DNA from: Microbacterium sp. STN6
Lineage (GTDB): Bacteria; Actinomycetota; Actinomycetes; Actinomycetales; Microbacteriaceae
Direction: 5' to 3'
NCBI RefSeq assembly: GCF_026410545.1
Contig: NZ_JAPMIT010000001.1
Location: forward strand, 744,001 to 808,000
Length of the DNA stretch: 64,000 nt
A model generated the notes under the pieces. The model was not told where the DNA came from. It was given only the letters and a program-made list of their open reading frames with translations, and ran no database searches. Each line of letters begins with the position of its first letter. The first letter of the stretch is position 1. Made by a program: the position numbers and the translations under genes. Shown piece after piece: positions 34,742 through 45,412 of this stretch.

Positions 34742-35659
34742 ATGGCAGCAGCGGCCCGATACATCCTGGTCGTCGCGCACACAGGTCGTGACGACACGAT
34801 CGCGGCGGGCATCAGAGTCTGCCGGCAGCTGTTGGAGGCGGGTGCAACGCCCGTGCTGAGCGTCGACGAGCATCGCGATCTGCTCGCCGCGCAGCCGGAT
34901 CTCGGTTCGCTGGCGGTGCTCGGCGTCGACGTCGAGGCAGAGGCGCTTGAGCTCGTGATCGTGCTCGGCGGCGACGGCACCATTCTGCGCGCGGCCGAGA
35001 TGGTGCGCGGCTGCCAGGCGCCGCTGCTCGGGGTGAACCTGGGCCACGTCGGGTTCCTCGCCGAGAGCGAGCGCGACGATCTTGCCGAGGCCGTGCGCCG
35101 CGGGCTGGATCGCGACTACGAGGTCGAGGAGCGCATGACGCTCTGGGTGCGCGTGAAGGTCGGCAGCGAGGTCATCTACGAGAGCTGGGCGCTGAACGAG
35201 GCGACCGTCGAGAAGGCGAGCCGCGAGCGGATGCTGGAGGTCGTCATCGAGGTCGACGGCCGGCCGCTCTCCAGCTTCGGCTGCGACGGCGTCGTCATGT
35301 CGACGCCGACGGGTTCGACCGCGTATTCGTTCTCCGCCGGCGGTCCCGTGGTGTGGCCGGGGCTCGAGGCGATGCTGCTGGTGCCGCTGAGCGCGCACGC
35401 GCTGTTCGCCAGGCCACTCGTAGTCGACGCCGGCTCGTCGCTCGCGGTCGAGGTGCTCGAGCGAACCGACTCGAACGGCATTCTGTGGTGCGATGGCCGG
35501 CGCGCGCACGACCTGCCGGGAGGCGCACGAGTGGTCGTGCGGCGCTCGCCGGTGCCTGTTCGGCTCGCGCGCCTGCACCGCGGCGCTTTCACCGACCGGC
35601 TCGTGCGCAAGTTCAGCCTGCCCGTCACGGGATGGCGCGGGCCGGCGGGGCGGGAGTAG
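34742..35659 (+). CDS. nadK: NAD kinase
   Basis: Phosphorylates NAD to NADP. 305 residues with the GGDGTILRAAE motif (diacylglycerol-kinase-like fold), LGVNLGHVGFLAE, and SFGCDGVVMSTPTGSTAYSFSAGG, all typical. The ATG at 34742 is preferred because GGGAAGG lies 8 nt before it; an alternative GTG at 34733 overlaps the tlyA stop. Located between tlyA and recN as in M. tuberculosis (ppnK). Confidence 0.93.
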   Translation: MAAAARYILVVAHTGRDDTIAAGIRVCRQLLEAGATPVLSVDEHRDLLAAQPDLGSLAVLGVDVEAEALELVIVLGGDGTILRAAEMVRGCQAPLLGVNLGHVGFLAESERDDLAEAVRRGLDRDYEVEERMTLWVRVKVGSEVIYESWALNEATVEKASRERMLEVVIEVDGRPLSSFGCDGVVMSTPTGSTAYSFSAGGPVVWPGLEAMLLVPLSAHALFARPLVVDAGSSLAVEVLERTDSNGILWCDGRRAHDLPGGARVVVRRSPVPVRLARLHRGAFTDRLVRKFSLPVTGWRGPAGRE

Positions 35660-35665
35660 CCCGGC

Positions 35666-37408
35666 GTGATCGACGAGATCTCCATCCGGAACCTCGGCGT
35701 GATCGCCGAGGCATCCCTGCCACTGGGCCCCGGGTTCACGGCACTCACCGGTGAGACCGGGGCGGGCAAGACCATGGTCGTCACGGCGCTCGGTCTGCTG
35801 CTCGGCGACCGCGCCGACGCCGGTGCCGTGCGGCAGGGGGCTCCGCAGGCGCTCGCCGAGGGACGGTGGCGCGTTCCCGCCGACGGCGAGGTGGCCGAGC
35901 GCGTGCGGGATGCAGGCGGCGACGTGGATGCGGACGGGCCGAGTGCGAGCGACGCCGAGCTCGTGCTCAGCCGTACCGTCTCGGCCGAGGGGCGCAGCAG
36001 GGCGGTCGTCGGGGGCCGGGGCGCGCCGGTCGGCGTGCTGGCCGAGCTGGGGGAGAGGCTCGTGGTTGTGCACGGGCAGTCCGACCAGGTGCGACTTCGC
36101 TCGGCGACCGCGCAACGCGACGCGCTCGACCGGTTCGGCGGCGAGCCGCTTGCCGATGCCATCGAGAACTACCGCCGTGTCTACGAACGCTGGCGGGCGA
36201 ACCAGGCCGAGCTCGACGAACTCATCGACGATGAAGCGCGGCGCCGCGCGGAGGCAGACGGGCTGCGCACCGCGATGGCCGAGATCGAGGCCGCCGCGCC
36301 GCAACCCGGTGAGGACGAACAGCTCACCGAACGCATCGAGCGGCTGACCAACCTGGAGGAACTGCGCGTGGCCGCGGCCACGGCACGCGAGAGCGTCTCC
36401 GCGGAAGAGATCGACGCCGCCGATGTGGTCGGTCTCATCGAGAACGCACGACGCGCGCTCGAGCGGGTGAGCATGCACGACCCCGAGCTCGCGCCCATCG
36501 CCGCCGGTCTCAGCGAGGCGGGCTATCTCGTGGCCGATATCGCCGCCCAGCTCTCCAGCTACCTTGCGGCGCTCGATGCCGACGGCGCACGCGAGCTCGA
36601 AGTGCTGCAGGAGCGACGGGCCGAGCTCGCCTCGCTCACGCGCGCGTACGGTCCGAGTCTCGACGACGTGATCGCGTACGGCGAGAGCGGGGGAGCGCGG
36701 CTCGCGGAACTCGACGGCGACACCGAGCGCATCGAGTCGTTGCGAGGTGAGGTCGACGCGGATGCGGCGCTGGCGGCAGAGCTCGCGGCATCCGTCACCG
36801 GACTGCGTCGCGAGGCGGCCGACGCGTTCGGCGAGGCCGTGACCGCGGAGCTCGCGGCGCTCGCCATGCCGGACGCCCGGTTGATGGTCGAGGTGAGCGA
36901 GCGCGACGAGTTCGCGCCCTCCGGACGCGACCAGGTGACGATGCTGCTGCAGCCACACGCCGGCGCGGAGCCGCGACCGCTGGGTCGCGGCGCATCCGGT
37001 GGTGAACTGTCCCGTGTGATGCTCGCGATCGAGGTGGTCATCGCCGGCAGCGACCCCGTACCCACGTTCGTGTTCGATGAGATCGACGCGGGAGTGGGCG
37101 GGGCATCGGCGATCGAGATCGGGCGCCGGCTCGCCCGGCTGGCGCGCACGGCGCAGGTGATCGTGGTGACGCACCTGGCGCAGGTGGCCGCGTTCGCGAA
37201 CAACCACCTGAGCGTTGTCAAGGGCGGAGACGGGCAGGTGACCGCCTCGAGCGTGCGGCAGCTCGCCGGCGACGAGCGGCTGGCCGAGATGACGCGGCTG
37301 CTCTCCGGTCTGCCCGATTCAGCCAGCGGTCTCGAGCATGCCCGCGAACTGCTCGCGCTCGCCGACGAGGCGCGGCAGGAGAGCGAGAGCGCCGTCGGGG
37401 CGGCCTGA
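35666..37408 (+). CDS. recN: DNA repair protein RecN
   Basis: SMC-like ATPase acting in double-strand break repair. 580 residues: N-terminal ATPase half with Walker A GETGAGKT (about 29-36), long coiled-coil centre rich in Ala, Glu and Arg, and C-terminal ATPase half with signature ASGGELSRVMLA and Walker B FVFDEIDAGVGG, then VVTHLAQVAA. GTG start at 35666, 6 bp after the nadK stop. Follows the normal actinobacterial order. Confidence 0.93.
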   Translation: MIDEISIRNLGVIAEASLPLGPGFTALTGETGAGKTMVVTALGLLLGDRADAGAVRQGAPQALAEGRWRVPADGEVAERVRDAGGDVDADGPSASDAELVLSRTVSAEGRSRAVVGGRGAPVGVLAELGERLVVVHGQSDQVRLRSATAQRDALDRFGGEPLADAIENYRRVYERWRANQAELDELIDDEARRRAEADGLRTAMAEIEAAAPQPGEDEQLTERIERLTNLEELRVAAATARESVSAEEIDAADVVGLIENARRALERVSMHDPELAPIAAGLSEAGYLVADIAAQLSSYLAALDADGARELEVLQERRAELASLTRAYGPSLDDVIAYGESGGARLAELDGDTERIESLRGEVDADAALAAELAASVTGLRREAADAFGEAVTAELAALAMPDARLMVEVSERDEFAPSGRDQVTMLLQPHAGAEPRPLGRGASGGELSRVMLAIEVVIAGSDPVPTFVFDEIDAGVGGASAIEIGRRLARLARTAQVIVVTHLAQVAAFANNHLSVVKGGDGQVTASSVRQLAGDERLAEMTRLLSGLPDSASGLEHARELLALADEARQESESAVGAA

Positions 37409-37453
37409 GGCGGGCGCATACCCTGCTCCAAGGGTTCTCACACCGGGCGTGGA

Positions 37454-37459
37454 TAAACT
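37454..37459 (+). promoter_or_regulatory. -10 element TAAACT before the glycosyltransferase gene
   Basis: TAAACT ends 8 nt before ATG 37468 without a ribosome site between, consistent with a leaderless mRNA. Confidence 0.5.
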
Positions 37460-37467
37460 CCACGACT

Positions 37468-40005
37468 ATGCGAGTCCCCCGCCCCGCCGCCCTTCTCAAG
37501 CGGGCCAAACGCGCCGGCCGCTACGAGGTGCACGCGTATTGGCGGCGCAGGCCGATCGTGCCGAACACGGTTCTGTACGAGTCGTTCTCGGGCAACGGCA
37601 TGCTCGACAACCCCGAGGCGATCTTCCGCGCGCTGCTCGCGGCGCCCGACCTGGCGCACCTGAAGCACATCTGGGTGCTCTCCGACATGCGGCAGTACGC
37701 CTCCACCATCGCCGAGTTCGCCGGTGACGACCGCGTGAGCTTCGTGAAATACCGTTCCAGCGCCTACTTCCGCGCGCTCGCGACCAGCAACTACCTCGTC
37801 AACAACGCCACGTTCCCCGCCGACTTCGGCAAGCGACCCGGGCAGGTCTACCTCAACACGTGGCACGGCACCCCGCTGAAGCGCATGGGCTACGACATCG
37901 CCGGCGGCGCGCTCGACACCGCCAACATCGTGCGCAACTTCGTCTCGGCAGACTACCTGCTCGCCGCCAACGAATTCATGGCGCGGCAGATGTACGAGTC
38001 GGCGTACAAGATGGAGAACATCTACCGCGGGCTCATCGTGGAGGAGGGGTACCCGCGCATCGACCGGCAGCGGCTGAATGGCGCGGAGGCGGCATCCGCT
38101 CGAGCGAGGCTTGAGGATGCCGGGCTGCCACTCGGCGACCGCGAGATCATCCTGTACGCACCCACCTGGAAGGGCGGCTCGTTCGGCCGCCCCGACGACG
38201 ACGTGGACGAGCTGCTCGCGCGCGTCGACCGGCTCGAGTCGCTCATCGACACCGACCGCTACGTGGTGCTGTTGAAGACCCACCAGATCGTGCACAGGCT
38301 CGTGAAGGACCGGCCGGAACTGCGCCGCATGCTCGTGCCGAACGAACTGCCCACCAACGTGATCCTCGGCGTGAGCGACATGCTCATCACCGACTACTCC
38401 AGCATCTACTTTGACTTTCTCGCGACCGGCCGGCCGGTGCTGTTCCTCACCCCCGACATCGACGAGTACGCGGGCTATCGCGGGCTGTACTTCGAGCCGG
38501 ACGAGTGGCCCGGCCCCGCAGTGCGCACGGTGGACGAGCTGGCCGAGCACGTGCGGCAGATCGCGAGCGGCGAAGGCCTGCCCACCGGCATCCGTGCCCG
38601 ATACGAGGCCGCGCGCGAGGCGTTCTGCCCGTTCGAGGACGGCCACGTGAGCGAGCGGGTGATCGACATTGTCTTCCGCGGCAATGTCGACGGGCACCGG
38701 GTGCGCCGGGCCGCAACGGACGGCCGGCCCTCGATTCTGCTGTACGCCGGCGGCATGCGCCCGAACGGCATCACGACCTCGATGCTCAACCTGCTCGACC
38801 ACCTCGACTACGACCGCTACGACGTGTCGGCGTTCTTCGCCAAGTCGCGCAATGCGGTGCATATCGCCAAGCAGCGCGAGCTGAACCCGAACGTGCGGCA
38901 GTTTCCGCGCGTAGGCGGCATGAACGGGTCGAAGGTGACCCAGCTGGCGCGCCACCTCTCGTTTAGGCGCGGTCAGATCGAGCAGCACCGCACCGACCCG
39001 AAGCAGCGGATGCTGTGGGACGACGAGTGGGTGCGTTGCTTCGGTGACAGCCGCTTCGACTACGTGGTGGACTTCAGCGGGTACGGCCCGTACTGGGCGA
39101 TGCAGCTGCTGCACTCGCCGGTGGCGACCCGATCGATCTGGCTGCACAACGACATGCTCGCCGACGCCGAGCGCGAGATTCGCGGGCACAAGCCCAACAA
39201 GCGCAGCCTCGACGCCGTGTTCGACCTGTACCGCGAATACGATCACCTCGTGTCGGTGTCGCCTGCACTCACCGAGATCAACCGGCGCAACCTGGCAAAG
39301 GTCGCCGGCCCAGAGAAGTTCCTCTCGGCGCAGAACACCGTCAACTCGGCCCGCATTCTGCGGGAGGGCGCCGTCGACCTGCGGGTGATGCTGAGCGATC
39401 CCGAGACGGGGGAGCTGCCCGCCTGGGCGCTCGATCTCATCGAGGGGCCGAAGCGCACCACATTCGTGAGCGTCGGGCGGCTCTCGCCGGAGAAGAACCA
39501 GGCCAGACTGATCCGGGCATTCGCTGCCGTGCACGCCCAGCGCGCCGACACCCGGCTGCTGCTCATCGGTCACGGGCCGCTCGTGGGCGAGCTGGAGGCG
39601 CTCATCGCCGAGCTCGGCCTGACGGATGCGGTGTACCTGACGGGCCTGCAGTCGAACCCGTACGCCATCATGGCCGCAAGTGATTGCTTCGTGCTCTCGA
39701 GCAATTACGAGGGTCAGCCCATGGTGATCCTCGAGGCCCTCACGCTCGGCCTGCCCGTCGTGACCGTCGACTTCGGCTCGGCGAAGGACGCGCTGCCCGC
39801 CGGCGTCGGCCTCGTGGTGCCGACGAGCGATGAGGATCTGGCCGAGGGGATGCGCGCCTTCCTCGCCGGGGACGTCACCGCCGGCGACTTCGACCCCGAC
39901 GAGTACAACAGACGAGCCATGCAGCAGTTCTATCGCGCGATCGGCGTTGAGGCGCCGGTGGCGACGCGGGGCGGCGGCACCGCATCCGATTCTCTGGGGG
40001 CCTGA
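37468..40005 (+). CDS. Two-domain glycerophosphotransferase / GT4 glycosyltransferase
   Basis: 845 residues. The N-terminal half (about 1-400) is a CDP-glycerol glycerophosphotransferase (TagB/TagF-type) domain: NTWHGTPLKRMGYD with His133, YAPTWKGG, and DMLITDYSSIYFDF are its hallmarks. The C-terminal part (about 420-835) is a GT-B glycosyltransferase of family 4 with FVSVGRLSPEKNQARLIRAF and the EX7E-type segment YEGQPMVILEALTLGLPVV. No signal peptide or membrane helix; the basic N-terminus suggests peripheral membrane contact. The product probably builds a teichoic-acid-like or glycerol-phosphate-containing wall polymer. It stands where M. tuberculosis has Rv1697 and mctB. The 3' end runs into a 21-bp tandem repeat. 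Confidence 0.82.
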   Translation: MRVPRPAALLKRAKRAGRYEVHAYWRRRPIVPNTVLYESFSGNGMLDNPEAIFRALLAAPDLAHLKHIWVLSDMRQYASTIAEFAGDDRVSFVKYRSSAYFRALATSNYLVNNATFPADFGKRPGQVYLNTWHGTPLKRMGYDIAGGALDTANIVRNFVSADYLLAANEFMARQMYESAYKMENIYRGLIVEEGYPRIDRQRLNGAEAASARARLEDAGLPLGDREIILYAPTWKGGSFGRPDDDVDELLARVDRLESLIDTDRYVVLLKTHQIVHRLVKDRPELRRMLVPNELPTNVILGVSDMLITDYSSIYFDFLATGRPVLFLTPDIDEYAGYRGLYFEPDEWPGPAVRTVDELAEHVRQIASGEGLPTGIRARYEAAREAFCPFEDGHVSERVIDIVFRGNVDGHRVRRAATDGRPSILLYAGGMRPNGITTSMLNLLDHLDYDRYDVSAFFAKSRNAVHIAKQRELNPNVRQFPRVGGMNGSKVTQLARHLSFRRGQIEQHRTDPKQRMLWDDEWVRCFGDSRFDYVVDFSGYGPYWAMQLLHSPVATRSIWLHNDMLADAEREIRGHKPNKRSLDAVFDLYREYDHLVSVSPALTEINRRNLAKVAGPEKFLSAQNTVNSARILREGAVDLRVMLSDPETGELPAWALDLIEGPKRTTFVSVGRLSPEKNQARLIRAFAAVHAQRADTRLLLIGHGPLVGELEALIAELGLTDAVYLTGLQSNPYAIMAASDCFVLSSNYEGQPMVILEALTLGLPVVTVDFGSAKDALPAGVGLVVPTSDEDLAEGMRAFLAGDVTAGDFDPDEYNRRAMQQFYRAIGVEAPVATRGGGTASDSLGA

Positions 40006-40032
40006 GGCCCGTCTCTGGGGGCGTGAGGCCCG
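39991..40032 (+). repeat. 21-bp tandem repeat over the 3' end of the glycosyltransferase gene
   Basis: Two units of TCTCTGGGGGCSTGAGGCCCG and a decayed third follow one another; the first includes the stop codon TGA of the glycosyltransferase gene. Probably replication slippage. Confidence 0.75.
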
Positions 40033-40084
40033 CTCCCTGGGAGGCGCGAGGCGAGGCTCGGCGCAAACGCCCGGCTGCTGCTGT

Positions 40085-40090
40085 TAGGAT
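40085..40090 (+). promoter_or_regulatory. -10 element TAGGAT for pyrG
   Basis: TAGGAT ends 8 nt before GTG 40099 (and 11 nt before the next in-frame GTG); no ribosome site, so the mRNA is probably leaderless. Confidence 0.5.
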
Positions 40091-40098
40091 GAAAGCCC

Positions 40099-41782
<1,684 letters not shown>

Positions 41783-41790
<8 letters not shown>

Positions 41791-42439
41791 GACGGATGCC
41801 GCGGGCGACGACTTCGTGCTTCGCGACGAGCCGTACCAGGTGCAGCAGCTCTCGCGTGAGACGGCGTTCGAGGGCACGATCTGGAACGTGGATCGTGACA
41901 CGTTCAGACTGCATGACGACGAGCTGACGCGCGAGTACCTCGATCACACCGGTGCGGTGGCGATCGTGGCGCTCGACGACGAGGACCGGCTGCTGGTGAT
42001 TCGGCAGTACCGGCACCCGGTGCGCTCGAGGCTGTGGGAGATCCCGGCGGGGCTGCTCGATGTGACGGATGAGCCGCCGCTCGCCGCCGCCCAGCGTGAG
42101 CTCGCCGAGGAGGCCGACATGACGGCCTCCACGTGGAGCGTGCTCGCCGAGTTCTACACCTCGCCCGGCTCGAGCAGCGAGGCGATCCGCATCTACCTGG
42201 CGCGCGGGCTCGCGGCGACCGAAGAGGCGTACAAGCGGCACGGCGAGGAGGCCGGTATCGAGGTGCGCTGGGTGCCGCTCGACGACGCCGTCTCTGCGGT
42301 GCTCGAGCGGAGGGTGCAGAACCCGTCGATGGTGGTGGGAGTGCTCGCGGCGGCCGAGGCAAGGCGGCGCGGATGGGCGACGTTGAGCGGGCCGGAGACG
42401 GCGTGGCCCCGGCATCCGAAGTGGGCGGCGCGGCACTGA
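41783..42439 (+). CDS. ADP-ribose pyrophosphatase type NUDIX hydrolase
   Basis: Hydrolyses ADP-ribose or a related nucleoside diphosphate derivative. 218 residues. The NUDIX box reads [21 protein letters not shown], with the REL-EE core intact and the extra residue typical of actinobacterial ADP-ribose hydrolases; a Pro-containing loop about 15 residues after the box ([16 protein letters not shown]) is another mark of that group. ATG lies within the end of pyrG. Confidence 0.85.
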
Positions 42440-42446
42440 GCCGCTC

Positions 42447-42479
42447 GGGCGGATCGGGCGGATCGGGCGGATCGGGCGG
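42447..42479 (+). repeat. 9-bp minisatellite GGGCGGATC between nudix and xerD
   Basis: About 3.7 copies of GGGCGGATC stand 19 bp before the GTG of xerD. Copy-number change could alter spacing to the ribosome site but not any reading frame. Confidence 0.85.
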
Positions 42480-42497
42480 CGAACGGGTGAGCGGCAG

Positions 42498-43406
42498 GTG
42501 ACTGTCATCGAGAAGGCCGTCGACAATTACCTGCGGCACGTGGCGATCGAGCGCGGACTCTCGAACAACACGGTTGCCGCGTATCGTCGCGATCTCGTCG
42601 GCTATACGGCGTGGCTTGACGCTCAGGGCGTTCACGAGCCGGGAGAGATCACGGCGCAGCACGTGCAGGGCTTCTCACGGCATCTCGCGACGCGTGACGA
42701 GTCGCCGCTGACCGCGTCGTCGCTTGCGCGCGTGCTGTCGAGCGTGCGCGGCTGGCACCGTTTTCTGCTGGAGGAGCAGGTGGTGGGTGAGAACGTCGCC
42801 GCGGAGACGAAGCCGCCGAAGCTCGCCAGCAGGCTGCCGAAGGCGATCTCGATCGAGCAGGTGCAGGCGCTGCTGGCGGCGACGGATGGCGAGGATCCGC
42901 GGGCGCTGCGTGACAAGGCGCTGCTCGAGCTGCTGTACGCCACGGGCGCGCGGGTCAGTGAGGCCGTCGACCTCAACGTGGACGACGTGATCGACGCCGA
43001 GATCGTGCGGCTCACGGGCAAGGGCAGCAAGCAGCGCATCGTGCCGCTCGGCAGCTACGCCCGCGCGGCGATCGACGCGTATCTGGTGCGGGCGCGGCCG
43101 CTGTTCTCCGCGCGCGGCAAGGCGACGCCGGCGCTGTTTCTCGGCGTTCGCGGGCAGCGCGTGTCGCGGCAGAACGCCTGGCTCATCATCAAGGCGGCGG
43201 CCGAGAGGGCGCAGCTGAGTGCGTCGGTGTCGCCGCACACCCTGCGGCACTCGTTCGCGACGCATCTGCTGGCCGGCGGCGCCGACGTTCGCGTGGTGCA
43301 GGAGCTGCTGGGGCACTCGTCTGTCGCGACGACGCAGATCTACACGCTCGTGACCGCGGATGCGCTGCGCGACGTATATACCCAAGCGCATCCCAGAGCG
43401 CGCTAA
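42498..43406 (+). CDS. xerD: Tyrosine recombinase XerD
   Basis: Resolves chromosome dimers at dif with XerC. 302 residues: N-terminal SAM-like core-binding domain (YLRHVAIERGLSNNTVAAYRRDL), then the catalytic domain with Arg in YATGARVSEAVDL, HTLRHSFATHLL (His-x-x-Arg), and LLGHSSVATTQIYT carrying the last His and the nucleophile Tyr. GTG start at 42498. It is the chromosomal xerD by synteny (Rv1701), not the integrase of the island 9 kb downstream. Confidence 0.93.
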   Translation: MTVIEKAVDNYLRHVAIERGLSNNTVAAYRRDLVGYTAWLDAQGVHEPGEITAQHVQGFSRHLATRDESPLTASSLARVLSSVRGWHRFLLEEQVVGENVAAETKPPKLASRLPKAISIEQVQALLAATDGEDPRALRDKALLELLYATGARVSEAVDLNVDDVIDAEIVRLTGKGSKQRIVPLGSYARAAIDAYLVRARPLFSARGKATPALFLGVRGQRVSRQNAWLIIKAAAERAQLSASVSPHTLRHSFATHLLAGGADVRVVQELLGHSSVATTQIYTLVTADALRDVYTQAHPRAR

Positions 43407-43431
43407 AGCTGAGAGCGGCCGGGTTTACGTC

Positions 43432-43514
43432 GGTTGAGGAGGCCGCGGAGCGGCTGCCTCGAAACCCGGCGGAGGTGGTGGGTTTCGAGACGACGCTGCG
43501 CGTCTCCTCAACTC
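43432..43514. repeat. Inverted pair of stem-loop repeats between xerD and parA
   Basis: Forward copy 43432-43467: GGTTGAGGAG, core GCCGC-GGA-GCGGC, TGCCTCGAAACCC. Reverse copy 43480-43514: GGGTTTCGAGACG, core ACGC-TGC-GCGT, CTCCTCAAC. The two cores are unrelated in sequence but each is self-complementary. A pair in opposite orientation could form a larger cruciform and end transcription from both sides. Confidence 0.88.
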
Positions 43515-43556
43515 GCTCGTGCGGCGGTGCGACCACGGGTTCGGCGCGGCGTTCGT

Positions 43557-43562
43557 TAGACT
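43557..43562 (+). promoter_or_regulatory. -10 element TAGACT before parA
   Basis: TAGACT stands 52 bp before the chosen GTG of parA and 19 bp before another in-frame GTG (43582), so unlike other genes here this mRNA would have a leader. Confidence 0.4.
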
Positions 43563-43614
43563 CGGAGGCGCGGGAATCCGCGTGCAACACTTTTGGGAAG
43601 CGAGGACGTCGCAG

Positions 43615-44580
43615 GTGGCGCGCAATAACGAGATGCGAACGGAACTTCCCGGCTTCATCGATGCTTCTGCCGGCGATGCGTCGGCCGGTGGCGCCTCCTC
43701 GTCCTCGAAGACCGGCACCCTTGTTGCGGGCGACGACGCCCCGCGTCTCGGCCCGACCGGTCGCCCTGCGCACGAGTTCGCCGAGCCGAAGCCGCTGAAG
43801 AGTCACGGCCCCGCCCGCATCATCGCCCTGTGCAACCAGAAGGGTGGCGTCGGCAAGACCACGACGAGCATCAACCTGGGCGCATCCATCGCCGCATACG
43901 GTCGACGCGTGCTCGCCATCGACTTCGACCCGCAGGGCGCTCTCTCGGCCGGCCTCGGGGTCGAGACCCACGACGTTCCGACCATCTACGACCTGCTGCT
44001 GTCGAGCTCGAAGGACCCGAAAGACACGATCCAGCACACGGGCGTGCCGGGTCTCGATGTGATCCCCGCCAACATCGACCTGTCGGCGGCCGAGGTGCAC
44101 CTCGTGAACGAGGTCGCCCGCGAGCAGATCCTTTCGCGAGTTCTGCGCAAGGTCGCGAACGACTACGACCTGATCCTGGTGGACTGCCAGCCCTCGCTCG
44201 GCATCCTCACCGTCAACGCCCTCACGGCGGCGCACGGCGTGCTGATCCCGCTCGAGTGCGAGTTCTTCGCGCTGCGTGGCGTCGCCCTGCTCGTCGAGAC
44301 GATCGAGAAGGTCAAGGACCGCCTGAACCCGGTGCTCGAGCTCGACGGCATTCTCGCGACCATGTACGACTCGCGCACGCTGCACTCCCGCGAGGTGCTC
44401 GAGCGCGTCGTCGATGCCTTCGACTCGCGCGTTCTCGAGACCGTGATCACCCGCACGGTCAAGTTCCCGGATGCCTCCGTCGCAGCCATGCCTATCATCC
44501 AGTTCGCGCCGGAGCACCAGGCCGCGGCTGCATACCGTCAGCTCGCGAGGGAACTGATCGCGCGTGGCGCTGTCGCCTGA
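43615..44580 (+). CDS. ParA/Soj family ATPase
   Basis: Deviant Walker A ATPase, 321 residues from GTG 43615. KGGVGKTT (about residues 76-83) with the signature Lys, Walker A' in VLAIDFDPQGAL, and ILVDCQPSLGILTVNAL (Walker B) are intact. About 65 polar residues precede the ATPase domain. It is the second ParA-like protein usual in actinobacteria next to scpA-scpB (Rv1708 position), distinct from the ParA of parAB near oriC, and probably works with the SMC-Scp complex. Start uncertain: GTG 43582 is an alternative. Overlaps scpA by 17 bp. Confidence 0.85.
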   Translation: MARNNEMRTELPGFIDASAGDASAGGASSSSKTGTLVAGDDAPRLGPTGRPAHEFAEPKPLKSHGPARIIALCNQKGGVGKTTTSINLGASIAAYGRRVLAIDFDPQGALSAGLGVETHDVPTIYDLLLSSSKDPKDTIQHTGVPGLDVIPANIDLSAAEVHLVNEVAREQILSRVLRKVANDYDLILVDCQPSLGILTVNALTAAHGVLIPLECEFFALRGVALLVETIEKVKDRLNPVLELDGILATMYDSRTLHSREVLERVVDAFDSRVLETVITRTVKFPDASVAAMPIIQFAPEHQAAAAYRQLARELIARGAVA

Positions 44581-45412
44581 GCACGCCGTCACGGGCGCCG
44601 GCGCAGCGGATGCGGCATCCGCTGATGAAGACAACCGTTCGTTTCGCGTGGCGCTCGGCAACTTTGAGGGGCCGTTCGATCTGCTGCTGTCGCTGATCAC
44701 GAAGCACGAGCTCGACATCACGGAGATCTCGCTGAGCCGGGTGACGGACGAGTTCATCGCCTACCTGCGCGCGCTCGAGGGCGAGGATCGGCTCGACGAG
44801 GCCAGCGAGTTTCTGGTGGTGGCCGCGACGCTGCTCGACCTGAAGGTGGCGGGGCTGTTGCCGCAGGGTGAGCTCGTCGACGCCGAAGATGTGGCGCTGC
44901 TCGAGGCGCGCGACCTGCTGTTCGCGCGGCTGCTGCAGTACCGGGCGTTCAAGGAGGCCTCCGCGTGGTTCGGCGAGCGGCTCGAGGGGGAGTCGAGTCG
45001 GCACGCGCGCAGCGTGCGGCTGGAGGACAAGTACCGCAGGCGCACGCCCGAGCTCGTGTGGACGCTGACGCTTGAGGACTTCGCGGCGCTGGCGGCGCTG
45101 GCGCTGACGCCGCGGGAGATTCCGGTGGTCGGGCTTGATCATCTGCACGCGCCGCTGGTGAGCATCCGTGAGCAGGCGGCCACGGTGGTGGCCCTGCTGC
45201 GTTCGGGGGAGCCGCACACGTTCCGCCAACTGATCGCCGGCACCGACATGAAGGGGCAGGTCGTGGCGCGGTTCATCGCCGTGCTCGAGCTGTACCGGCA
45301 CGCGGCCGTGTCGTTCGAGCAGATCGAGCCGCTTGGCGAGCTGACGATCCGCTGGACCGCGGAGCAGTGGTCCCAGGAGAACCTGGCGAACCTGGGGGCG
45401 GACTATGACTGA
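44564..45412 (+). CDS. scpA: Segregation and condensation protein A
   Basis: Kleisin subunit that bridges the SMC heads. 282 residues: N-terminal NFEGPFDLLLSLITKHELDITEISL is diagnostic, as is FLVVAATLLDLKVAGLLP; the C-terminal winged helix lies in the last 80 residues. GTG start inside the parA end. Forms a coupled unit with scpB, whose ATG overlaps its stop region by 8 bp. Confidence 0.92.
   Translation: MALSPEHAVTGAGAADAASADEDNRSFRVALGNFEGPFDLLLSLITKHELDITEISLSRVTDEFIAYLRALEGEDRLDEASEFLVVAATLLDLKVAGLLPQGELVDAEDVALLEARDLLFARLLQYRAFKEASAWFGERLEGESSRHARSVRLEDKYRRRTPELVWTLTLEDFAALAALALTPREIPVVGLDHLHAPLVSIREQAATVVALLRSGEPHTFRQLIAGTDMKGQVVARFIAVLELYRHAAVSFEQIEPLGELTIRWTAEQWSQENLANLGADYD

Noticed and set aside
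37438-39573. Antisense open frame of about 711 codons opposite the glycosyltransferase gene
   Set aside because: Same codon-bias shadow effect; no ribosome site, promoter or protein motif. The same holds for long antisense frames opposite tlyA, recN, xerD and the der region.
42498-43406. XerD-like recombinase as integrase of the tRNA-Pro island
   Set aside because: It is in the conserved nudix-xerD-parA-scpA order and has the motifs of the chromosomal dimer-resolution enzyme; it is also 9 kb outside the island.
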